A stretch of DNA of 64,000 bases, taken from Dromaius novaehollandiae (lineage: Eukaryota > Chordata > Aves > Casuariiformes > Dromaiidae). The notes under the pieces are model-generated. The model was not told where the DNA came from. It made no database searches and saw nothing but the letters and a program-made list of their open reading frames with translations. Position numbers and translations under genes: made by a program. Of this stretch, positions 26,301-38,000 are shown piece after piece; the stretch's first letter is position 1; each line of letters opens with the position of its first letter. The stretch covers positions 64,861,601 to 64,925,600 of the forward strand of contig NC_088102.1 in assembly GCF_036370855.1 (NCBI RefSeq). Direction: 5' to 3'.

Positions 26301-29300
26301 GCCCTAGGCAGCTTGATTTGAGATGCAATAGACGGCTGATGGTATCAAACATAAGACAAAGAACAGGCTGAGGAAGGACAACAGTCACAGTAAGGAGCCT
26401 GCCTATTCCCTTAGTTGAGATGTAGTTACCTTAGCTTTGACTGAAGAACACCCCAGCTCCCCAAACGGGTTGATGGGACGTAGCTGTCTCAGCAGGGCCA
26501 CAGAAGGAGGGGTGGAAGGGACTTCCGAGAGGACGAGCACGCTGGCGCGCTGGGGCTCTGCAGTTGCGGCAGCAGCTGGAGAGAGAGGAGAGGGGGAAAG
26601 GGTGCCTGGGGACGGGCAGGAGGCAGGGGGCAGGCGCTAGGCAGGATGCGGCCCGGCCACCACACGTCACACCGCAGCTCTGTGCGTCAGCCACGCCAGC
26701 CGCGGAGGCTACCCTTCTGTGCTGCGCGGTACTGGGCCTCCCTGGGCCCCGTCAGCATCCTGCTGAGAACGAGCTGAGACTGCCTCTTCTCCCCACCGTA
26801 CTACCCAAAGCAAACTCTCTGCTACTAGAAGAGTCCCACGGTAAAAATCAGCACGAATTACAGGTAATCTAATTTGAACACCACAGAGAGGAAAACAGCA
26901 TGAATTAGGAAATCCTTCTACCGGTTCTATGGCACGAGATTAAAGATAAGCTTTGTTTGCATTTCAGAAACTCTTATGAGCTTGTCTTCTACATCTGTGT
27001 TTTAGACACAGCATAGACATGCCAATGTGCTATGGGCATATTCTGTTTGAAGTGAAGGACAGATTTCAATAGGTTAAGCTTCAAAGATTTCTGTATATAA
27101 CACATGGTTAGTATTATCCAGCATTTGGAAAGTTCCTTACTAAGAACTTCATTGCAAAAAAAGAAAGAGAAATCAGCAGACTTGTGTCCAAGGAGTCTAT
27201 GGAACTAAACTACTGGAAATACAAGCTACATCAGCGGGGCAATGTCATACCATTCTCAGGCTACTGATGCAAAGTGGGAAATCTGAATGATGGAAAAAAG
27301 GCATTACTGTTTCCAGGACAACTGAAGAATATCCTGATACATCTCAACTAGTATTAAACACTACAGTAATGTATGTTTTCCATATTCAAAAATATCAATG
27401 ACAGAAGAAAATCTGAAACTGTCTAGAAAAGGAAGTGGACAATACAAAACTGAGCTTTGGAGTATTTGAGGCAAGTGCCAGGAAAAGGCACTTCATAAGT
27501 GACTTCCAGAACTGAAATAAATCCAAGTATTTTGCATATAGGATTTTATTGTGATACTTCACTTGAGTAAATGGAATATATATATATGCGTGTGTAGATA
27601 GAGGCAGTCACACAATAAATTTCAGTTTAAATGAGCCCAAAGGATAGGCTCCTGTCTGCTCTGTTTGGTGCCACCAAGAACAAGGTCACTGACTTCAGAG
27701 GGATTAAGTTCTGAATTTTACTTTTGAGAATCCTTCTCATACATTGCTAAAACATGCTGATTTCACAGCACTACAACAAAGTGGAAATTCCCCAAACTTT
27801 TTACATTTGCTCAATGCCATAGAGACAAAAAGTATTTCCTAGTAGGTCCACCACACAGCTTAGTCACAGTGCTTTTGTCATCCCAGGGCCATCTTATGTT
27901 TTGCGGATGGTTACTTTTACTGCAACACAGTTGAAAAAAGTTATTTTTCTACGTTTACTTAAGCTGTAACCTCCCAGATTTCAGGCTGCTTTTTTTGACT
28001 TTATGAGTCATACAGTGCAAAAAGACAAACAGCTCGGAAGTCTTGCTGGCTTTTCCTCCGTGGAAAAAAGAAAGCAGAAAGAGTGGGATCAGAGTAAAAT
28101 AGTGAAATGATGCACCTGTTGAGGATGGCAAAGCATATGGATAAATAGTTTAAGTGACTTGAAGTCCAGTACTACCGATTGTGAATTCACGGGTGCTCGT
28201 ATGAATCATTTTCCATTTCCTTCCAGAGAGCTTAGGTTTCACTCAATTACAAAACAAAATCGTGAATGGAGAGGAAGGCTGATTTATAGGAAAATGCATC
28301 ATATATTTATTTATTTATTGCTTTTTCCTCACCCAGCCCTCAGTTTTCACCGCAGCTATTGATGGGCGCTGAACGATCACTTAAGGAAAAAGTCTGGCAG
28401 CCTTAGATATATTATTTGCAAAGCACACAAAAAATCTGCCACAGCTAGAAAGAAGCTAACAGATGGCGGCTGGACAGAAGCAACAGCCACAACTCTTGCT
28501 ACCTGCAGCTGAAGGACAGAAAAGATAAACTCCAGGTTGCAAAGAGCAGCTTAAAGAGCCCAGCTTTAATTGACAAAGAATCAAGACAGAAAATGGTCTT
28601 ATTAAATTAAATGCTTGCAAAGTAGCCTTAGCAGAAGGTATACTTTCAGATGATTGCTAAAGCCCAGTCCTCCCTGCTGAACTCTGCCAAAGAGTAAAAG
28701 CAAGGTGTGTGGGTGCGGGGTGGGTGCATGCATGGGTGTTTGTCTGCAAGAAAGGTTCTTTCACTGGGATTGTAATTGCAGTTCTGTACACCATGTGTGG
28801 TTGTTCGGCTTCCTGCTCTGCTATACCACTTGAGCTACTCTTTATAATGTTTTATATCAAAATCATCCTAAATTATAAAAATGAATTAAGACCCCTTTTA
28901 CCAAGGCATGTGCCCAATCCTGTCCCCATCTTATTTACAGACCTCTTGCTTGGAACGAGTTTGTATGGAACTGACCACATGGGCTTTAGGGGCTTGTGCT
29001 CAGCTTCTGATCTTGCTTCCCTCATTCAAGAATCCACTGCTTTTAATCCCCTTCAGCCCAACAATTGCCGTTCATGTAGGAAATCTGTACAATACCATCA
29101 TACTCCAAGATTTAGTGAGAATAAGGATCTAATCCAGATTCACTGGCTGCATAAAAGCCATATACAGATACTGTTACCCCAAGTGGGTCATAACTTTTCC
29201 AAAGCATACTGTTTGGGAGAGATACCTAAGAGTTCCCCTTCAGTTGGAGGCAGGTGGGAAACAATTCATCTCTTATCTTAAAAGCCCCCTGCCCCTCAGA

Positions 29301-30719
29301 GAGCAGCTGCACTTACTCCATGCCAAGTAGAAATGCTGTAACAAGCTAAGACACTGAACAAAGCACCCATCTCCCAGGATACAGCATTACTTGAAAACCA
29401 AGACTTAAGAGCGTAAGTTTTTGGAAGAGAGCTGCAAATGATACTTTTCCAGTCCAGATACAAACAGCACATGACACCCTCTTACCCTATACAGCAAGAA
29501 TGTCTAGATTATTCTGTAATGGTATTTTTCCATAATAAATTTGATTACAGTACAAATTACTTGAGTTTCCTTTAGTTCTATGATTCACAAAGCAAAATAA
29601 ATCGAACGGTTTCTCATAAAAAGACAGTTTTAAGGAATGTACTGAGATTAAGGAAATTTGGAGTCAAGTTTTCAGATCAGCCATAAACTTCATAGGTGGC
29701 CTTAAGAAATGTCTCCGGGTCTTAGTTCTCCACCACTGGAAAGGGATAACTTAGATACTGATTTCTGAAGGACTGTATGTGATCGGAAGTCCATCAATAC
29801 ATACATGTGCATACTCAGAAATTAGTGCAGTGAACACAAAGACCAACCTAACAAAACTGAGCTGTAAACTTTTCTACAGGGACATTAGCTAACTTGCTTT
29901 CAACTGTGATTTCACACTTCAAATTCTCTGGACTATATACACCGAACGCAGGTCATTGAGTATTCTGTTTATATTAGGATGTCAGTGATACATACACATA
30001 CATTACACTTACTCATCTTTTTCTGAAGCACTCAAAGAATCATCCTGTTGTAGCTAGACACTAATAACTACTTTACTGTCTACAATCAAGATAGTTGGAA
30101 TGGAAAGATAACTGTTAGAAATACGTTTTTCCAGCAGAAGTCTCTAGTACCGTTACTAAAATGAACTTCAGAACGAGGTCACGCACAGTTGAACTGTCTA
30201 GCAAATATATTACAGTTTATGAATTTAGGTACTTACTTTAGCCCTGCAAACACTTACACACATACTTTAACCATGTGCAGTTTTATTAAAGATGGTTAAA
30301 TTTTTTTGAAGTGGGAACTTCACACACTGCTTTAGATTTGCTGAAACTCTTCATTTAACTACAACATGCAGAATCAGAGGCAAGTAGAAGTGGAAAATTA
30401 AAGTAGACAAAGAAGGCTGAATACCATAAAAGATGGAGGCATTAAACTAGAAATATGTACGATGAGCAATTTTCTCACATTTTATGTGACCATTCTCAGA
30501 TTATGCGTGCTTTGCTCTGAGGTAGTCAAATCCAATAACAATTAGAACGTGCAACGGAATAAAGATTAGAAGACTTAGGAACGGGTTTGTTGGGGAGTGG
30601 GGTGATTTGCTAGAAAAATATTCCACAGAACGACATGTAACAGTGAGCTTAGTGAACAGAAAGTCACTGAACAGAAAATTATCAAATCTGAAAGGTGCTG
30701 AGATTAGTCACACTTCCGC

Positions 30720-31330
30720 CTCGCTAGCCCGACTCTATCAAAGGCAAGCGCTGGGCGGCAATCGCGGAGCTGCAGCTACCCCCGTACAGGACAAGGCAGC
30801 TGGGAAAGGCGGGAATGGGCGTTTTTCATCCCCCGACGCCCGTTAACGGCCGCTGCGCGCGCCGCCGCGGGGCACGCACGAAATGGCGGCGGCCGCCGGC
30901 GCGCGCGGCCGCGGGGGGGCGGGGGCGGGGGCGGCCCGTCCCGCGGCCCGCGGCAAGGTGTGTCCGCAGGTGCCCGCCGCTATATGAGGCGCCGCCCGCA
31001 GCCGGGCTCCGCGGCTCCAGCGGCCGCCGCCATGGCCGAGCCGCGCTCCAAGCGGCCCCGCGGGACGCTGCCCGCCTGCCCGGCGCACCGCCCGCTGCCC
31101 GGCAGCCGCGTGAGGCAGGGCTTCCCGCCCGCCGTGGAGGAAGGCCTCTGCGGCGTCACCGGCGCCCTGCTCGAGCTCTCCTACTGCCTCCAGGCGCTGG
31201 TAAGCGGCCCCGGGGGGTGGCGGGCTCGGGCCGGGCAGCCCCGGGCGCCCCTCCGGGCGGCGCCGCAGCGGCTGAGCGGTGCGGTGCGGTGCGGTGTGGG
31301 CAGCCCGCGTGCTTAGGCGCGGGGAGAGGG
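30720..31330 (+). promoter_or_regulatory. CpG island / promoter of ferritoid-like gene
   Basis: GC and CpG content rise sharply around exon 1 of the ferritin-family gene, with G-runs at 30914-30940 and several GC-box-like elements. A TATA-like tatatga at 30981 lies 51 bases upstream of the chosen start codon, so transcription could begin near 31.01 kb with a very short leader. I found no iron-responsive element (CAGTGN loop with a C-bulge stem) between 30.6 kb and the start codon. A copy of cgttaacggccgc at 30841-30853 recurs in the MYOD1 leader. Confidence 0.65.
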
Positions 31331-34300
31331 ACGGGGACAGGGGCCTCCCACGGCTTTGGGGGTACCGCCTTGGGGCCTGCCCCCCCCCCCCACAAACTCC
31401 ATGCATAAAGTAGCCTTGTGGGGTTAAATGGTGGGAAAAGCTCGTGGGAGGGGCTTCCTCCAACATCCCTGTTTGCTTGGGGTTTTCTTCATCAGCTGGT
31501 AGGAACATCTCGGGGATTTAAAAAGACAGCATGTAACATAATGTGAAATTTACTGCATTGGGCTGCCTATTGCATTCTTAAGGCAGCATATATTTTAGCA
31601 AAGACATTAAAATGGAGAAACAGGATTATTGGTGCCATCCCTTCTGATGCCGAGCATCTGTTGAGAGGCAAAGCAAGCCAAGGTGAATCACCGAGATCCT
31701 CTGATCAAGCTTAGTGTATGGTATTAGTCCAATAAAAATCAAGAATGCAGTGAAACCTCAACCTGTTAAGCATGTGGATTAAAATACTACTACTGACTGG
31801 TAGTTGGGCTGCACAGAAAAAGTTCCACTAGAAATGCACTGTGGCTGTCTTAAAAGTAGTTAAGGATTTACATAAAAGATTTACCTTAACACTTATGCAG
31901 GTATGGTGACTTGGGTTCTAGCAGGCCTGCAGCACACTCGCACTGAGGAACTCATCATAAAACATTCAGTCTTGATTCTTCTGTCAACAGAAATATGAAT
32001 TAATGACTTCAAGGAAAAATATTATGCAGCTATTACATTGAATATTTTCAATGAACACTGCAGTACTTACTTTCTCCTAAATGGTTTGGGGTATCCAAAA
32101 TGGTCATCAAAATATAAGAGAAAAACATAAACACATCATACTGTATATATAACTTTTTCTCACTTTCTAAACAGATGAGCAACATAGATGAAACACAAGT
32201 ATTTTTATTTGTTCACAATAATAAATGAAAGGGGAGGACAGCCAGGAGCAGAAAAATCTATGAAATGCACATACTTGTTCTCTACTCCTCCTGGACAGGC
32301 TACAAGCCAGCAGTTTAATATGCAGTACTCCAGAGTCTGCCCAAGAGGCAAAGGCTGTGCTGTATTGCCTATGTGTGTTTAGGGAACCAGTGGATTGATA
32401 TATTGTAGCTCCCTCAATTCTGCTCTTGGCATATTCCCAGCTGCTGCCTCTCACTGCCTTTGATATCAAAGTTGTGCAGAGCCAGTGTTGAACCCCTCTG
32501 TGCAGCCTGGAGGCCGTCCACTGCTATCTGTCTCTCTAGCACATTCTCTTTATTCTGTTTGCCATAGTGCAGGCAGGGAGCTAGGATCAGCCTGCCACAC
32601 CATGCATAAGATTCATCCAACAGAAAAGCTGACAGATGTATTAGCACAGTTCATCTTGTACTGATGAAAGTTGTTACTTTCCCATATAGAAAAATAGAAC
32701 AAGGCCTACAGTGGGTTTAGGATTTTAACACTTCTGAAGTCTTCTTAGGCATGAGCTATGTACTGCTACTGAGCTATACTGTGTATACCTTTAATGTTCT
32801 TTCTACTGGAATAGCATTATGCATAAAGGAGCTGATAAACTGATGCAGAATTGTTCTTTTGTCCTTTGGTATTTGCCTCATCTTTCTCATACCTTTAAAA
32901 GCCAACTTTTCACTGGAATGCTGACCTGAAGGGATAAATTCTGTGTTCTCTGTGCTTCTGGCTCAATCGGCAAGAAGCTGGACTATGCTTATTTAATTAA
33001 AAATAATAGGATCTGGCCCTTACCAGTTCCAATACCTAGAAGGGGAGAATGTTGCTGATCTTGATGCCTTTGATTATGGTGGTGGAAGACTTGGATATGT
33101 GCCTCTGTAGTTATTTTTCTTTCCTAAATGCAAATCTCATAAGCAGTACCTTGCTAGAATGACTGCTAATGAGAGAGAACATGAGTAATACAGTCACCTG
33201 TCCAGTCTTAAAAGGCAGAAGGCATTGTAGTAGAAGTATGGAGGTTTTTTTATTTGGGACAATGATGACTGACTTCATTTAGTGCAGAAGTTTGAAGGAA
33301 AATCTTCAAAGTGATTAAGCTGGTAGAACAAGCTCCATTGGAAATGTTTCCTGAGTTCTGATACAGCTGTGTTCTGCTGCAAGTGAATCTCCTCTTCAGC
33401 AAGCTTTAACACTCTGGTTGAATTTTGTTTTGAATTTTTGAATTTTAGGGTGAATTTTTTGATCAGTCGCATGTGGCCCTACCAAATATTTCCAAGTTCT
33501 TTCTGCATCAAGCTGTGGAGGAGAGAAAAGCTGCAGAAGCTTTGATGAAGTATCTGCAAGAAAGAGGCGGCCACTACTGTTCTAAAACCATCCAGGTGTG
33601 TAGCAAGCAACTTTCATTCTCTTGCAACCAGCAGTAATTACGCTAAACTCATGCATTATATTGTTGGTACCTCAGATCTGTGCATTCATCCACTATTAGA
33701 TTTCCAGATATAATTTCACTGTTGTATTAGTATACATGCTTTTGTTCTTGATTACAATGCCTAGAAACTCTGTGTCAGACATGCAGTCCTAACTCTATAT
33801 GATGGCAGTTCTTGCCAAAAAGGATATGAACAATGGCCCCTTTATCTTCCACTCAGCTGGAGACTGCTGTTTCCAGTGTGCTGTAATGGATTATGTGAGT
33901 CGTCTTCAACTGTTTCAGTGCTAAATCAGCCAACTTGTCTGCCTTCCCACTGAAACAAAATAAAGTCATTGGCATCTGAGAAAGGGGTAAGGAAGGAGGT
34001 GGGAGAAACATCCAGCTGGGACCAGTAGCTCATCTGTTAGAACATAGCCAAAGACAGAATTTAAATTAGAGATTTGACTCAGGCTTGCACAGGTATGAAG
34101 GAATAACTCAATTATCAGTGAAAAACCTCCCCTGTAGAAGATGATGGGGCTGATTCTCCTCTGGCAAACTAGTATTGTGCAAGTTTAATATATCAGCTTG
34201 CTGTTCCCTTGGCCTATCATAGCATTTGTTGAGCTGGGAAAAGTAAAAATTAAAAATTCATCTTGATTTACTTCTTTAAATATTCAGTTTGCATCTCTAT

Positions 34301-35082
34301 GGGTAAGTTTTTTCTGGTTTAAGAATGTTTATCAGGCATAGCTGCTGCTATCTAAGTCTTGTTTCTTGAAACAAGGATTCGTGGGTTCTAGCACTTGTGT
34401 ATGTTTAAGCCATCTAACTCGGCAAAAAGTAACAGATGCTCCAAACTAGAAGGAGCTGCTGCAAAGTCCTAGCACATTTTGCTTAGAAGACCAGCTAAGT
34501 TACAGGAAAATAGTAATGCATATGGCAAGATGAGCTGCTCCTCTTAATAATTATATTTATCTTTTTCTTTTTTTCTAGAAACCAAGCTGCGAGTATGCAG
34601 TCAGTCTGGTGAAAGCCCTGGAAGTAGCAATGCTCCAGTGGAAAACTATGACACGGTATTTTGAAGAGCTTTATGCCCTGAGCCTTGAAAATGCAGACCC
34701 TCACAGTGCAAGCACCATTAAGAAACAATTCATTGAGCCCAAAATCCGGAAGATCAAGCTGATGGGAGATCTTCTGACCAATGCGCGCAGGCTTGACTGT
34801 TCCCAGGATGGCAGAAACAGTCTTGGGGATTACTTCATGGACCGGTTCCACAAAGAGCTAAGAACAGGCATAGAGCCAGAGCCTAGTCAGCACGGTAGCC
34901 CCTGCCCACCTCTCCAGCAATGCCCAGGAGCTGCAGAGGGTCTGAAGCGCCCCCAGAGAGAATCCTCCCAGCACAGGAACGGCATAGGGCCAATATATGC
35001 AACCATATATTGCACTGCTGCAGTGCCACAGTGCAACGATGGGACAGGAGCAAAAGCGAAGCAGGGCAGGGAGGGACTGTAA
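31032..35082 (+). CDS. Ferritoid-like ferritin-family protein (3 exons)
   Basis: Coding exons are 31032-31199, 33449-33595 and 34579-35082, all with GT/AG junctions in phase 0, giving 272 residues. The start has a strong Kozak context (gccgccATGg); an in-frame ATG at 30984 overlaps the TATA-like box. Residues 27-160 align without gaps to H-ferritin 8-141, sharing VRQ, FFLHQ, EER, ALMK, RGG, DPH and GDxxTN. Exon 2 is 147 bases, as in FTH1, but ferritin exons 3 and 4 are fused. Of the H-chain ferroxidase ligands only Glu62 (E81) remains; Glu27, His65, Glu107 and Gln141 become Leu46, Ala84, Trp126 and Lys160. The N-terminus has a basic SKRPR motif typical of a nuclear localisation signal, and about 70 residues extend past the ferritin end. 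This layout matches ferritoid, known from chick cornea as a nuclear transporter of ferritin. Family assignment is sure; the ferritoid identity is inference from memory. Confidence 0.85.
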
Positions 35083-38000
35083 CCCTATGGCTGTTACAGC
35101 TATGGAGCAGCTCCTAAGGCAGATCTTTATGGAGGGTGGCCTTGAGACCAGCACTCAGGAGACATGATGGGTTACTCCTGTATCGCTCTCCCTTCTTTAC
35201 ACCCTGTCCCTCATCCTCTGATGAGCCACAGCTCAAAGTCTAGCCCATACAATTGTTTAAATCATAGTGAAATTACTAGTTACCCAGATTGTTTGCATCA
35301 GTCACATTTTTCATTTTTATCTATGCAATTCTTACCATAAAGGAAGCCTCAGTGTAGAAACCAAAAGCCCTTAAGCCTCTCTTCTGGCTTAAATGACTGT
35401 TAGTTAATGCCAGTTATTTTTAACAGTGTATAAAACTTTTTATACAAAAATACTTTAGTACAAGGTAACTTCTACATGGGAGAAAATCCAAAGATTAAGT
35501 TTTATAGTAAATATTTTATATTAGTATGGTAACATTATGAATTTTTAAAAGACTTCTTTTAAAACAAGATGGATTTCTTGTCTTCTTTTTATCATAGTAG
35601 CAACTTAAATAAGTTAATTCATTTACCTATAAACCAGCTATTTTCTTGTATACTCCTTTGCTATGAAGGATACTAACTTTTTCTCAACGTGGCAACAAGA
35701 CAAAGTGCTGTTTTTCACTGCAGTTACTTGCCTTGTTGCCTTTTCTAATCATCAAAAAGAGGATGAGATATAAATTAGAGGTTCTCGTTAGATGTGGTCT
35801 TCACAGGTTCTATTTTACATGTGTTCCCAGAGGCCCTAGCTCTAGGGCTTTGTCCAGATGTAGCCTAGGACAGTTATCTTAATTACCACACAAATCTGTG
35901 TTTCAGCTAGATACAGTATGGTATTACTGTGGTACTACTGCCAGGTTTCTGTATCCCCTGTCTTGGCCCCAGGTAGATGAATAACATCCTAGTGGAAGTG
36001 TGGCACACTCGGCTAAAATTGCATTACAAGAAGTGGCCTCCTGTTAATTTGCATTTCAATTAGGGGGGCATTCACACTACTAAAGTTACAGCCTTTGCTT
36101 TAACCAGCTGGATTAAAGTTGAGAGGAGTCTAAATTCCTTCCAGTCAGCCCATACAGGAGTGCCTCTCTCTCCCCCCTCTCTTTCTCTACTTTGAATAAC
36201 AAGGTCACCTAGGAAGAGCAACTGGCTAAATCAGCTGCCTGGAACTAGGTTCTTAAGTCAGTATATACCACAGCTTTTAGGCAATTGGGGTTTGCTCCAT
36301 TGAAAGATTAACTCAAACTTTTATGTAATACTGTAATCAATATTGTTAAATTTGAAAATAAATTCAGTTCAACATGAATATAATGTAGTTTCCAATATTT
36401 TAGTTTTCTGTACATGCATGCTAATATTCTTCTCCAAGAGATTTTGCACATATGCAAAACTGCTATCAAGAAAGTTACACAAGATAAAATAGAAACCACA
36501 GAATGAAAATAAACATGTCAGAGAACTGCATTAAGGTAGAAACACTGCACAACAAAACACTTTAAGTGAATTTTGAATTCTACACACAGATGCAGTTAAG
36601 TACTCATTTCTGTAAAACTGCATTAGCCCACCTACTTTCTGTTGCTTTTGTAACACAGGACAGACAACTACAATTCAGATGCTTTCCCAGTCCCTTTCTG
36701 TTAATGATTCAGCTTCATGGTGGTGGGTGTGGAGGGAGGAAACCGCACTGAGACTTCCCCTATATTCTTCTAAAAAAAAAAGAAAAAACCCAACACTGCA
36801 GTGTGCCACAGGAATGGTTTGAAGCACTTCTAGCAACACACTGGATTTGCCTATGTTTGGGATGACCACAGGAGTTTAAAGATATTTCTATCTGGGCTAG
36901 ATTCCAACACCCATCCTCATGCTGACCATACCTTATTCAACAGTTAGTTCCAGTGACTCTAACTCAGCATGAATAAGAGCAATGGCATCCATCCTCTCGG
37001 TACTAAAATATAGCTCATTAAGTATGAATGGAGCAAAAATACCCGCTGAATAATAAACTAATGCCATCTAAAAACCCTTCAATTACTACTACTGTTTCTA
37101 CAACAGTCTTCTACTTGGATAGTTCTTAACCTTCTGAAACGTAGGTATAGCCTCTTGCACAGTTTCTAGCACTTAGACCGTCTCTCTCTACCTTAACAGA
37201 AGTCCAACACAACGGAGTCCAACTTAACAGTGCAAGACTTGTCATTTCTTTCTCCCTGAAATATTGCCATATGTTTTTCTCAGAGACTCACTCCTCTCAT
37301 ATTCACAGCAAAATGCATCAGTGTATTCTCAGAGTTTTAAGTCCTTTATTTCTTGCGTTTCCAAAACACCTTCTGGGCCCCCTGCCTAGAGAAGTAATTC
37401 TGTTAATTTCAGGTAGAGAAACTCATAATCAGTTATTTTCCCAATCTTTATCCTCTGAAAAGGAGAATTAAATCAGTTACTATAGATAACTGAAGTTGTT
37501 CTTGTCTATATGCTGCTTCTGCTGAGGGTGTACACATGCCCATGAATATGGTCTCTGAGACTTTGTTCACAATACCTGTATGTCGTGTATAGAATGAGTG
37601 TCCCTCTGTGCTCCTCAGCATCATTGTACTCAGCAGTACAATCTGCTTCCCCCTTCACAGCTTCCTTTCAACTACACCCTGAAAAAAAGGAGATGAAGGA
37701 TGAAATGTGTAATAGGTATATGGCACCATTTAACATAACAAATAATTTGCTTTCTCTGCTGACTGCTTGCTCATACGCACACCCCTGCATGTGTAATTCC
37801 AAAGCAATGCCCAATCCATCAAGACCCAGAATCTGGAGGCTTAAGAGAGCCATAGAAACATCAGTACCGAAATACAGCATCCAATTTGAAAGACCTGGAG
37901 AGACCTAATCTCTACTGAAATGATGAGTAATAGGCAGGGTGGCTTCTAGACAGACACTAACAGTGGCATATTTCTAAATGCTGCCACAAGCAATACCTAA

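Larger units (their letters stand above)
13936..30600. other. Intergenic DNA, no identifiable gene
   Basis: AT-rich non-coding sequence occupies this interval, with scattered purine- or pyrimidine-rich patches (for example 20.5-20.8 kb and 22.68-22.72 kb) and a moderately GC-rich patch at 26.45-26.75 kb. No protein family was recognised on either strand. Isolated minus-strand segments with good splice signals at 19004-19090 and 23079-23381 are listed separately. Confidence 0.65.

Noticed and set aside
26431..26872. GC-rich patch with overlapping open frames
   Set aside because: CpG density is modest and there is no recognisable protein or strong promoter element. The frames differ in strand and none has supporting splice sites.
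1..30600. 3' end of OTOG expected upstream of MYOD1
   Set aside because: No cysteine-rich plus-strand exons with splice sites were seen. OTOG probably ends to the left of this window.
30640..30665. CAGTGA hexamer as an iron-responsive element
   Set aside because: The flanking bases do not pair into the required five-base upper stem, and there is no bulged C in a lower stem.
30984..31031. Earlier in-frame ATG for the ferritoid-like protein
   Set aside because: It overlaps the TATA-like box and has a weaker context than the gccgccATGg start at 31032, so it is probably not transcribed.
30843..31508. Long minus-strand open frame of 221 codons over the ferritoid-like exon 1
   Set aside because: It is an antisense shadow in CpG-rich DNA, where stop codons are rare. 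Its composition is Arg/Pro/Gly/Ala-rich and it has no family signature.
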